Part shown: in pieces, positions 29,880 through 40,798 of the stretch | Layout: each line of letters opens with the position of its first letter | Position numbering within the stretch: the first letter of the stretch is position 1 | DNA from: Escarpia spicata | Lineage: Eukaryota; Annelida; Polychaeta; Sabellida; Siboglinidae | Direction of reading: 5' to 3' | NCBI GenBank assembly: GCA_963995525.1 | Contig: OZ023210.1 | Coordinates: 21,187,913 to 21,251,912 of the forward strand | Length of the DNA: 64,000 nucleotides | The notes under the pieces: model-generated | Database searches by the model: none | What the model was told of the DNA's origin: nothing | What the model saw: the letters and a program-made list of their open reading frames with translations, nothing else | Translations under genes and position numbers: made by a program

Positions 29880-30085
29880 AGTGGCTCTTGTTTTAGTTAA
29901 TTATTCTCTTTACTTTATTTATACGCAAATTATACGTTTTTATTATTTATAATTTCACTGTTGCATATGCCATTTAGTGTTTCATTAATATATTTTATTT
30001 TATTGTTTTATAAAGTTAAATGTACCTATTGTACTGTTCAGCCTCTATGGCTGCCAAAGAAAATAAACTTATTATTATTATTGTT
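29880..30085 (+). mobile_element. LINE 3' tail with (ATT)n end
   Basis: Ends GGCTGCCAAAGAAAATAAAC followed by (TTATTA)n, the usual tail of many CR1-like LINEs in marine invertebrates. Only the 3' UTR is present; the left boundary is uncertain. Confidence 0.45.
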
Positions 30086-30112
30086 TTCTTAATAATAAGT
30101 ATGTATTTTTGC

Positions 30113-30118
30113 TTTATT
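30113..30118 (-). terminator. Candidate poly(A) signal of the USH1G-like gene
   Basis: TTTATT on the plus strand reads AATAAA on the minus strand, about 320 bp beyond the stop codon at 30439. It is near a decayed LINE tail, so it could be fortuitous. Confidence 0.35.
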
Positions 30119-30438
30119 GAATAGCAACAGCAGTACGCAATCTCCTTGTTGAAAATTATGTTTATAAAACCGTATTCCTACTTTTCCACGAAATGCGAAT
30201 CGACAGCCATTTGTGACAACAGACAACCGTAGCATTTGCGATCTATGCAATTCTTATCAGTAGGTTATATTTGATTGACTAACGCGGCAACAATCAATCC
30301 ACAGTTTTCCTCTAACGACTGTTTACTGTTAATACTGCAATACACAATGCCTGTAATAATAATAAGGTAATTTCGTTTGCGCCTAAATCTTCGGAAACCA
30401 ATCTCAGAAGCGCATCGACACAAAAGGCTTAGTCAATA

Positions 30439-33400
30439 TCAGAACCAATAATCTGAGCAGGTTTCCCGAGACGAATTACTAGACGAGAAGGACACGAGTG
30501 TTCCAGCGTGTTGGAAGAACGCCAGACTGCCGAAGCCAGGGCGTTGGAACAAGCGAGCAGACGCAGCATCGACGACACTGGAACTGGTGGAGTCGCTGTC
30601 GTCGCTTGGGTGATGTTGGAAGTCCGATGCATTCAATGTCTTCGGGAGTCCGCTACCAGTAGACGAATCACTTCGTTTCCAGAGGAGCTTCCTTGCCGCG
30701 TTACCTACCCCCGATACCAGCTTCCTCATGGAAGATCCCTCTGGAAAGTATGACGTCATTCTCGCTTGAGATGACGTACTTCTGTTATCTAATGAGCGTG
30801 GGTCGCGGCGCATACACGTGTCCGTCACGAGCTGTTGCTGCATCCGCGTGACGTCTGCCTTTTCGGAATGCCTGTAGGCCTTCGCTAACAGCTTGTCGTA
30901 CTGGTCAATGCGTCTATGCGCCTCGTTCAGTGCTCTTTCTTTTCGTCTATTCGTTGTGTTCTTGTTGATCGCTGCTTGACGCGCCATCTCCCGGTCCAGG
31001 TAACATACGATGTCGGCGCGATTGTGCAGTGCTGCCACCTCAAGACTTGTGCGCATATCATTGTCGAGGTGCCAGACGTTGGCGCCAAACGCCACGAGGA
31101 ATGTGACGCAACCCACGTGACCACCAGCAGCCGCTAGGTGGATCGCCGATCGGCCGTGGATGTCGCACTTATTCGGGTTACCCCTAAGAGAAAAACGGAC
31201 AGACACTTTACATTCATGAAACAACACTCGGAAGGCATTATATAAACACACCGTGTGCACCGTGCGGAAATAGTAAAATATTAGATATTTGAGTCAATTT
31301 GTCATTCCACAAATCTTGACTTTAATCATTAACACGGCGTACTACAATATTTTACATCCACATTCATAACTGATGTATATGTAACCAACATGAAACGAAG
31401 GACGGGTGTTAATTTCCTCAGCTACTTGAAAGTTAGACTATGTGTGTCTAGTCACTGCGTTTTTGTCAAATGACTTCTCAAAGGCACACAATTCAACAAT
31501 AAACTAAATCACTATTGTAGACCTCGTCAATTGTCCCGGAAAACAATAAGAATTCTAGTAGATTAGCAGACATGCTGTTAATTATTGGTGCATATCGTCC
31601 TTGCGCGCAAGGGGTCGCTGCTGCTGATTACGTCAGTGCCAGCCAGCAGTGCCCCCTTGCTGATCGCTTTGCGAAACTCTGAATTTAAGCTCAGCCTATG
31701 AAATCGCTCACTAGATCGGTGGATGTCGTCAGGTCAGGTGGTCATAATAAAACTAATTTCCACCAACCGTGGCTAGTGTTATATGCAAAGTTTATGAAGT
31801 AGAAGCAATTATTCGAATACACAATACCGCTCAGCTGCTCGTACAAATTGGCGAACGGGTCATTATATATTGGGATTCCCATAAGTCGATTATCCGTCTT
31901 CAAATTAGGGCGGGTATTTGCGCTGATCTCACGGGTGATGCAGTCGCGACTGGCGAAGTCAATTACTAGTTTGACTCAGCTATCTTCCGCACTTCGCGTA
32001 GAGGATCAGCCAGGGCTAGTTTTGCATGGCAAACAGCCTGGCTTGCGAGGATGGTGTATATTAAAAGTATGGGAACGAAGCGACGATTTTTCTGCGTCGA
32101 TTTGTCCTTTCCGGCGTACACGTCACGCAGAGACCATGCATTTGTCGCCGATTATTTAGCTTTAACATATCAAACATGCTTGATATTCTACGACGAGATG
32201 ATGACTGGATGAAGACTGCCCTCAAGACAAGCATCGCGACAAATCATCGCAGACGCGTCGAAGACACTAAAACTAAGTCGCGCCGTAACGTGTATGCCAC
32301 GACACTGAGTTTCATTTACTCTCAGTAACTCTGACACTTCACACGATATATGGAAATCCAATTACAGAAAGATCTGATCATTTCTGCTGTTATTAATTAA
32401 TTCATTACATTTCATCATCATCATCGTCATCTATATGCCTATAGCGATACTAAATGTTATTAAGCTATACTAAGATCAAGTTCAACATAATTTTATCAGC
32501 ATCATGGCATACTGCTAATGTGGCTATAGCAACCGCTCTGCGATGGGATATGAGAAGCTGTAAATGCGATGAAGAAAGGGATACATATCACGAATGCGCA
32601 CGACGTCTACGCATGAGGTATTTTCCAGATGGAGTCAGCCGTGAGTGCTCACGCTGTGACGCTAGTCGACTATTACATAGTAAGTACACCGTCATGACAT
32701 TGTGTTTCAATCCATTATGCTGCTCGTTGGGCAACGTTCATCCTACATGTCCAAGGAATGACGAAGACAATTAAGGAACCAAGTGACCATAGATGAAAGA
32801 GCAAAAGAAGAAGAAGATGACACGCTGACAATTGACAAGTCAGAAACCAACAACTCAACAATCTCCGAAATCAGCAAAGCGGCCATGCGTTAATGGAAAA
32901 CACATGAAGAGATATTTGTTGGGAACTTTATTGAAGTGAAATTATATGTCAAGAATATGTCTATAGGGAAGAAAATCACTGAGATCGACGATGAGTAGAG
33001 TAGAGTTTTGGCCACATTATTATCACACATTCTAACAGGCAAATCACAACAAACATTAAGAACATATAGTTATGCATGTAGGTGCTAGGATCGTTTCTCA
33101 CCTGTACCAATCTTTTACAGGCCAATTCGGTGTTCTACGTTATCCATTTTCAACGTCATGCAAATTAAGTATACCCCTTTTGTGTCACAACAAATCGCAT
33201 GACCACTGCAATGTCTTCTGTTGAATGTGCTGATTTGCATTGAAAAAATAGTTATACAAATAAATACTGCAAACAACTTGCCATGATTAGGAACGTGTGT
33301 GTTTTACGTTATTATATATTATGCTTGTTATCACTGAAATTAATCATGAATGTATATTTGAGTTCTGTGTATTTCAAAATCTACCACCTTAGATAGTGAA

Positions 33401-36106
33401 TGACCGACCACATATTTATGATATGTTATATTTGAACATATATACTTTAAACAAATCAATCAACGAAATGTTTAGCTGTTTATGTGTTCTACGTTATCCG
33501 TATGGGGCAGAGTAACTCGCAATACTTCATGATTATTCTGCTACTTCGCCAATATATTTAAGTACTTGACAAAAGCTCTAGACGTCATCATAAATGTTAC
33601 TTAATGTAATAAACAGTGTAGTCGTTTCACTAAAGAATCGAAGGGACACACTATCACCATTTATGAACGCATGTTTACTTGATTATACATGTTATTTTAA
33701 ACATTTGTGATATATTTGCATCGATGATTTACGCCATAGTCATAATATCCACAGTTGATCAATTTTACTTTCTATGATGTATACAATGTGTCGATTATAT
33801 GCATAAACAGTAGACTTGTAAATCAGCAACGTGTGTATTCTACGTTATCCAAATACATCATTAGTTGAAAGCCACATCAACACCCACATGTTGTCCCGTG
33901 GCGATTCCCATTGTTACACAAGTGTATGACGTTGGCCCAGTACAATATACCACAACAAAATAATTGGTATGGCTTCCCTGATTTAAGAATAGGAGATTTT
34001 GGAAGCCGAGCAACTTTGACCATTTCTCATATTTCCACATCAGCAAAACAAACTCGTATTTTGCTTTGACACCTCTCTGGTGGTAAACGATGTGTATATT
34101 AATTATTGTTTTACATGCCGTGGCCAAAGTCTCACTTTGCACTAGGCACCATTTTCATTTCTCAAATGTTGATTTTAAGTGCATTCAGTTACATTTAGTA
34201 ACACTAGGTGGAATATATCGTAGGACACATTACAAAAAATCATTATAGTTTGAATGGTTATTGCAGTAATCCATAGGTAATTTGGATGAGACGGGTTGCT
34301 GTTCCAAGAACCTCAATATATCCACATTCGTAACAAAATGCAATTTTGTTATTATATGGAATTCATATTTTTTCCATTTCTAAATCGGACTAGGGACATT
34401 TTCGGTAGTATCAACCATGGTAATTGGCTTTTGTTATTGTTGATAGTGGTTTTGTAAGTACCTGCGACATACCTCCCCTGAAAGACATGTAGTTGTTAAT
34501 TGCCTAATTAATTGTTGCCACGGACAGTGTGTACATAAATAACACATGATGGAGAAACCCGATCTGACAGGCAATACTGAGGTCCAGCAGGGACACGGAA
34601 TCTCATAATGAAGAGAATAAATGAATGTTATTCTTCCGCCTGCCGCTGCCTCGGATTACAGGCTCGCCGAGGTGCACCGTGAAACTGACACAACAGGCAC
34701 ATGATTAATTTGTACAGAGCATGAGAAACCGGGTGTGGCAAGTTCCTCGTCACAACAACGACTCGGTGATTACCGAACATCTCCACTTCGCGCCATTGGC
34801 ATAATGTACTTATGATGAATAAGTATAAACAGTCGCATGCAAACGACGCCAACACTCTTGTTTTCTGTCTGCTTGTGAGGAGCAGTGGTCGCGCGGGGAC
34901 GAGGGGACGGTGATTAGATTCCACCCGGCGCCGTTTTGAAACTTAAGCAATTTCGTTCACCTCACGTTTCCTGTGTCTTTCGGAGGTTGGTCCCTTCTAT
35001 TTGGTGTCTGGTTTCTCACTGACTGACTGACTGACTGACTGACTGACTCATTCACTCACTCACTCACTCACTCACTCACTCACTCACTCACTCACTCACT
35101 CACTCACTCACTCACTCACTCACTCACTCACTCACTCACTCACTCACTCACTCACTCACCCGCACACTCACTCACCCGCACACTCACTCACCCGCACACT
35201 CACTCACCCGCACACTCACACCTCGCTCACTCACTCACCCACCCACCCACCCACCCATCCACCCACCCACCCACCCACCCACCCACTCACTCACTCACTC
35301 ACTCACTCACTCACTCACTCACGCACTCACCCACTCACGCACTCACCCACTCACTCACTCACTCACTCACTCACTCACACACTCGCACATTCACACCTCG
35401 CTCACTCACTCACTCACTCACTCACTCACTCACTCACTCACTCACTCACTCACTCACTCACTCACTCACTCACTCACTCACTCACTCACTCACTCACTCA
35501 CTCACTCACTCACTCACTCACTCACTCACTCACTCACTCACTCACTCACTCACTCACTCACTCACTCACTCACTCACTCACTCACTCACTCACTCACTCA
35601 CTCACTCACTCACTCACTCACTCACCGCTCACGCACGTACGCACGCACATACACACTCTCTCTCTCTCTCGTTCACTCTCTCATTCGTTCTCATTCACTC
35701 ACGCACGCACGTACGCACACACATGCACGCACACAACACTCTCACTCCGGGTGCGTGCAAGCGTGCATGTGTGTTTGTGTGCGTACGTGTGTGCATGCAA
35801 GTCGTGATGGTCTTGCCATGTGTATATTAATACCCTGTGTTTACCGACACCGTCTTACGCACAGTCTGTTAATACTTTGTGTTCGCCGAGAACGTCTGAC
35901 TCTCTGTCTATTAGTACTCTGCGTTCACTAAGAGCGTCTTACCCTCTACCGATGAGTATCCGCAGTGCGTCGAGTCGACCATGGCAGGCCGCCAACAGAG
36001 TCGGTGTCGACCCGTCCTCGTTCCGGCGGTTGCTGTCCCGTCGGCTCATCTTGCTCAGCAAGTCGACGCGGCCGACTCTCGCCGCAGCGTGAAATACGTC
36101 CGTCAT
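30439..36106 (-). CDS. USH1G (SANS)/ANKS4B-like ankyrin scaffold, two exons seen
   Basis: Exon 1 is 36106-35943 (MTDVFHAAARVG...ILIGR) and exon 2 is 31183-30439; they join at RGGNPNKCDIHG. Together they give about 302 residues. Ankyrin repeats occupy residues 1-125 (DGSTPTLLAACHGRLDALR, RSAIHLAAAGGHVGCVTFLV, FGANVWHLDND). A basic helical region follows, then a central segment with RPGFGSLAFFQ that parallels the conserved RPGLGTMVF of SANS. Known: SANS and ANKS4B organise stereocilia/microvillus adhesion complexes with harmonin and myosin VII. Odd: human SANS (461 aa) and ANKS4B (417 aa) carry a C-terminal SAM domain, but here the frame stops soon after the central motif, ending DYWF. Either the SAM part is on an unseen exon or it is lost. 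The ~4.8-kb intron holds repeat R1 and the CACT array. Confidence 0.85.
31741..32054 (+). repeat. Dispersed repeat R1, copy 2 (longer copy)
   Basis: About 314 bp, matching 15914-16116 but with an extra ~115 bp block (ATTATTCGAATACAC...CTTCAAAT) missing there. It contains the CAGTCGCGACTG palindrome. No terminal inverted repeat or tail was recognised. It sits in the intron of the USH1G-like gene. Confidence 0.75.
32496..32687 (+). other. Possible unrecognised exon rich in Cys and Arg
   Basis: An open stretch between an acceptor-like TTTTATCAG and a donor-like AGTAAGT. It would encode a segment with LRWDMRSCKCDEERDTYHEC, RRLRMRYFPDG and CSRCDASRLLH. The composition looks protein-like, and CKC...C...CSRC could bind metal, but I recognise no family. 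No partner exons were found, so it may be chance or a transposon remnant. It lies on the opposite strand in the USH1G-like intron. Confidence 0.2.
33110..33860 (+). repeat. Degenerate spaced repeat with TTCTACGTTATCC motif
   Basis: The 13-mer TTCTACGTTATCC occurs near 33134, 33487 and 33838, and a variant (GTGTTTTACGTTAT) near 33300. Intervals are about 165-190 or 350 bp, suggesting a decayed satellite-like array with units near 175 bp. Nothing else was recognised in 32.8-34.9 kb. Confidence 0.45.
35015..35625. repeat. (CACT)n microsatellite array with variant blocks
   Basis: Begins (GACT)n, then (CACT)n with interior blocks: four copies of a 16-bp unit ending CACCCGCAC (about 35155-35218), a (CCCA)n run (about 35236-35285), and long pure CACT runs to 35625. 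It lies in the intron of the USH1G-like gene, about 320 bp downstream of exon 1 on that strand. Confidence 0.97.
35626..35815. repeat. CA/CT then GT microsatellite with inverted arms
   Basis: CGCACGTACGCAC... and (CTCT)n sequences, then ACGTACGCACACACATGCAC facing an inverse GTGCATGTGTGTTTGTGTGC across a short CTCACTCCGG spacer. The arms can pair, giving a second potential cruciform like that at 15.6 kb. Confidence 0.8.
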
Positions 36107-36460
36107 CGTCCCGAATGTAAATGTACCCGGCGTTACGTCAAGCACTCCGAAGTCTTTCACAATTTTGACAAATCACCGTAACTTAGTTCCTATGTTAAAC
36201 ACGCCAACTTAATACTAAGCTAAAATCGCACATATGGCCCCAAGTCAGGTACAATAGAGTTACCTCTCTACCTACTGTTGTTCTGCGCTTCTAAAATGAT
36301 ATTACGCGTGGCTCCCTCTGTCAACGACCACGGTGGTAGGGTCGTAGCATTAATTTAATTCTTAACTGGGTTTCAATTGGGTAGGTGTGGCGGTGGGGAA
36401 CTGTGGGTGATGCAAGTGTGTCTATTGGCTTGTTTTTTAGTCGTCGTGAAACAAGTTCTG

Positions 36461-36503
36461 CAATGAGCAGGCTGCTCATTGACACTTTGTGTCAATGAGC
36501 AGC
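36461..36503. repeat. Three-arm alternating palindrome
   Basis: Arm CAATGAGCAG (36461-36470), its inverse CTGCTCATTG (36472-36481) and the direct arm again (36493-36502). Arms 2 and 3 form a perfect 15-bp stem (36471-36485 with 36489-36503) around a TTT loop. Arms 1 and 2 form an alternative stem. It lies about 360 bp upstream of the USH1G-like start codon. Confidence 0.85.
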
Positions 36504-39500
36504 TTGCAAGACACATGGTTAATTTGTACAGAGCATTGACTAAACACAATACAGTTACATCAGTATTTAACTTTATTTATATCCATCTGTAATAGGTGTT
36601 AAGTAGGTCATTATTAAGTAAAGAAAGTAAAAGTGGAAGTGGACAATTAAGCTACTGGCTCGGGAGTCCAACATTGTTTCGTTTATGTGCAACCCGCCCT
36701 TCATTTTAATTTTACACATTCACACAGGTAGCATTTACACAAACACAATGTTGTTGTTACTTGCACTGGACGGACACCGCATGTGTACATCTCCAGTGCC
36801 ATAACAGTCACAGCATTTTTGTATAGCTTCATTGTAAGATAAGAACAAAATAGACCATACCTTGTGAGTACTGCAACTATCTCCTTGGCTGTGCGTGCGC
36901 GTGTGTGCATGTGCGTGTTTTGTGTGGTTACTGTAAAAATTCCCACGTTGGTAAGGACAATTAAAACATTTACTAAGCTCAGATGTGAACTGCCTACAGC
37001 AAGTTTTGTTTGTGCTGCAACCGTATGGCTGATATAATATGATGTGGCTCAATCTGGTTATCCCGAAATTCGTTCTTTCGAGCCGTATAGCTGGATATGG
37101 GTCAGTTGATATGCCCCTGAACGTTTGAACGTGTTGTTTCTTCCCGCTCTCAATGGCTGCACCAGCCTATTTGTGGACAAATGTATATCAGACCCTTGTT
37201 ACACAAAATATTTGGATCCACCCCAGATTACCCAGTTCTGGCGGCGATGGTACCGAAAGCAATCGGGGATTGAAACATGTTATAATATGTTCATTCAAAT
37301 ATAGTAGGTGCCTTGGGCAACGTTGCTGCATTGTCCGGCATGTGTGGCACTGAATGTGCAGCTTCTGGTTTGTGGTGACGTTATTTCGATCAAATTCATG
37401 TTTGTTTCTATTTCAGTTATCCCGTGCGTGTTACTGGCCTTCTACGTCAATATCTCGCAACGGCGGTGTAGGTTCTCACGACTCAGTGATCTGAGAATTA
37501 TAATCTAAACAGTTGTCGTGAAATATTAGTGTAACAGCACACATGTCAACCTGTGAGGATCCACATGTTTGAGACGTTTCCACTCGACACGACGCGAAAG
37601 GGGACACCGACGTAGCGCGCATCCAATCGCTCTCGCACACTCCAAACAGAACACTCAAGTAACCCAGTCTGTCACATAGCATGACAAACAACAGGCTAGT
37701 GAAGTTATGTACATTTATATAGCGAAACTGTGCGTAAACAGTGATTGGGCAATTAAGGTCAGGCCCGTAGCCAGGGGGGTTCATGGGGTTCACGTGAATC
37801 CCCCCTTTTGTGAACCCCCTTCTCCAAAATGCGAACGCCCCCTCAAAATTGCATCTTTAAAATGTGAACCACTAATTGTATTCCATGTTTCTCAAAAGCA
37901 TTAACCCCCCTCCTAAAAGCTGTTGGATAGTGTTCAAGCATTACAAGAAATGCCAAGAAAATCTGATTTGTGCAGATGATAAAGGGAAAACCGTTATATA
38001 TTAAGTGATCACCACCGAGTCCCCAATGCCATGTGTGAAAGGGGCAGCCATTACAGAAATGTGTGTCAAAGGACCACTGCATCCAATTAGTTGTGCAGAA
38101 GGACTTCTCACTATCCCAGGGTCTCCTGTTTTTTTGAAAACGCATGGGGTAACAAATACACAAGAAGCCAGTTTTACACCAAACGTAAACTTATGAGTCT
38201 TAAGAGGTTCCAGATGCAGACAAAATACTGGTGAATGAACGGGTGACGATGATTACAAAATTATGAGCACATTAATTAAGCCATATCAAATAATTCATTA
38301 TTTCTCATCAGAACTCTTCTAAAAAGTGAACCAAATGTGGGGCTTTTTATTTTTTAGTATACTGATTAAGGTAACTACCAACTGTCAAAGAGGCTGTTCT
38401 CAACAATCAACAACTTAAGATGTGTAGCGAGTGTATTTCTTACAAGCTGCAAACCCGGTAGACAAACTCATCTGGCTTAACATAAATCATAATTTTCAAC
38501 TATTGAGCTGGAACGCGAGTTTCGATGAATAATTTAACCAATACAAAATAAAGTTTAGCTTCACCTATTTTAAAATGCGCGCGCTGATGAGAAATCATGT
38601 AATTGTGTGGGTGTTTGGTTGTCGAAGTATTGTGGTTGCTAGTTGCATGTTTGTAGATCTCAGAAAGGGAAGCTTTATCGCTGACGAGAAGACAAGAACA
38701 TGTGAAGGACCTTTATTATCAATTATTATGTCCATGTTGTGTTCCGTATACTTGTAAAATACAATTTGTGTTTCCTGGAGTCAGTGTGGTGTACATGATA
38801 TGGTACTTGACTGTTTGTCACCTAGAATTTAATTAGGACAATATTTTTTCTAATCTACTATTTACCGGGCATGTTTTAAAAAGGTTTGTTAATTTACTAA
38901 CTTAATTATATTTATGATAAATTATGGAACTTTTCCACATCAGATCAGATAATTATAATGTTTTAGTTGAGTGAAAACCAGATTGTAAATGTCACACTTT
39001 AACTGTTTATTCTAAAAAAATAACTTGGACACACCCACACTCCTCGGTGCCTCGTTTATAATATTAATATGACTATATGCAAAACAACTGCACACACGAC
39101 GAAGGGTTTCGAGTAAATAATTCAGTTATATTAACAACATACTATCACTGCGTGTTGGATTTTATGAATATAATTGGGTGTAAATTAGGCTTAATCAGGC
39201 AACAAAATGGGTCCAATCTCCACAGACCACATACGAGTCCCACTTTGTTTGAAAAAGCCCCCCCCCCCAAAAAAAACGACCTCGTTATGGGCCTGCTGGG
39301 GATGCTAATGTGGTGTTTGTCTATAAAATGAAAAAATATAAGACGAAACCACATGGTCCACCAATCTCACACCCACTTCATTGTTCTTCCAGTTAGAAAT
39401 GTAATCTTCTGCATTATGAGCCACCACGTGAACACGTGGGGCCTTCTGCATTATAAAAAAATATAACCCCACACGAACTTGTGGCGCCCCCTGTAGTATC

Positions 39501-39960
39501 AATTTATAAAAATGGGCCAAGTGGCCCTGAAGTCCTTTGGACTAATACGTCTATATGTGACCCCGGCTGACCAAATGAGTGATAAGTCGGAAAAATTTTA
39601 ACATTGTTTTCTTACATCCTTATAAAGGTTTGGTAGGGTGCTTTACACGGTTTCAAAAAATATGACTGCTACCAAATTTTGCAAAGTTATGGAGCATTGA
39701 ACATGGTAGGGATCAAAAAGTGAAAATGAAGAAAACGGCGGTTGAAGTTTTACATAATATATGCAAATGGATTGCATGGAAATATTACATGCACAACATT
39801 CAAATGTGGCGCACAGTATGTAATATGTATGTTGTTGCAATGATACACTGGAAGTACAAATGTGCTGCTACAAAGACTTATCAAGTTATGCCAGATTATG
39901 TCTTCATGTGTAAAACGGACAGATTATTTGAGAGCAAAAGGTAGACTCACTGTTTGATAC
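36504..39960. other. Intergenic stretch, no gene recognised
   Basis: Unique-looking AT-rich DNA. Noticeable only: a block shared with 34697-34721 (CACATG.TTAATTTGTACAGAGCAT, here about 36511-36534), a near-palindrome GGGGTTCACGTGAATCCCC near 37785, and a CCACGTGAACACGTGG hairpin near 39422. No coding similarity was found in the short ORFs. Confidence 0.5.
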
Positions 39961-40369
39961 AGTTTAAAACCTACAGGCAACTGTCCAGTTTAACAGCTTA
40001 ATGATGTCTGTTGACACAAGCTACTGCCAGTGACCAATTACACATTAGTCACAGCTTCCATCAAACAATAGCAGGCAGAGAATCTTAGCTCCACAGCTTG
40101 GTGTAATACACAACCAGAGCCACCACTGATTCTTGGTCAAGTAGATTAGCTCAATGCACCAACTAAGACAATACACAACACTGAGTGACAGTGTCCAGAG
40201 TGAAGCCTAAGCAGTGTCCTCATTGCTGAATAGATCAATTAAACCTGCCAAGTGGGTGACATTCTGCACAAGTGTTCATTAATCCTTAGTGATTGTTCAG
40301 AACACCAGACTGACCACATACCTAAACAAAGCGAATGTAATAGTTGAAGAACAGGCAGTGTTCAAATAG

Positions 40370-40798
40370 GGGTATTGGTTTAATTGTATTTGTCTCGACG
40401 CAAAAGGCTTTATTGTGCCTTCATCGATTCTAAGAAAGCATTTGATTTAGTAGACCGGTCCTCCCTGTAGGCTAAGATAATTTCATGCGGTATTATTGGT
40501 ATTGTGTTGAAAGTTGTATACAACATATACAAAAATGCTAAATCATGTATAAATCAGGACCAGGCTGAGTCAGCCTTCTTCTCATGTGATGTATAGGCAA
40601 GGAGAAAACTTGTGTCCTTTGTTATTTGCTATTTACCTGAATCATTTTGAACACTGTTAGTCACAATTATAACGGACTTGACATGACAGCTGGTGAAATT
40701 TACAACAACCTTAGGGATGATGATGTAGAAAATGTATGTTCTACTATATGCTGATGACACTAGAATGATTCAATCAAATACAGATTTCTTGCTTGTGT
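40370..40798 (+). mobile_element. Decayed LINE reverse transcriptase fragment
   Basis: Broken frames contain RT phrases: CAFIDSKKAFDLVDR (catalytic motif A region) and YADDTRMIQSNTDFL (motif C). There are stops between them. It is cut on the right at 40799 by the tail of the minus-strand LINE. The last 27 nt (ATGATTCAATCAAATACAG...) recur at 44057 and 44217. Confidence 0.7.

Noticed and set aside
34628..34924. 98-aa minus-strand ORF with a MESNHRPLVPARPL start
   Set aside because: No recognisable domain, no splice partners in the USH1G-like gene, ordinary intronic composition.
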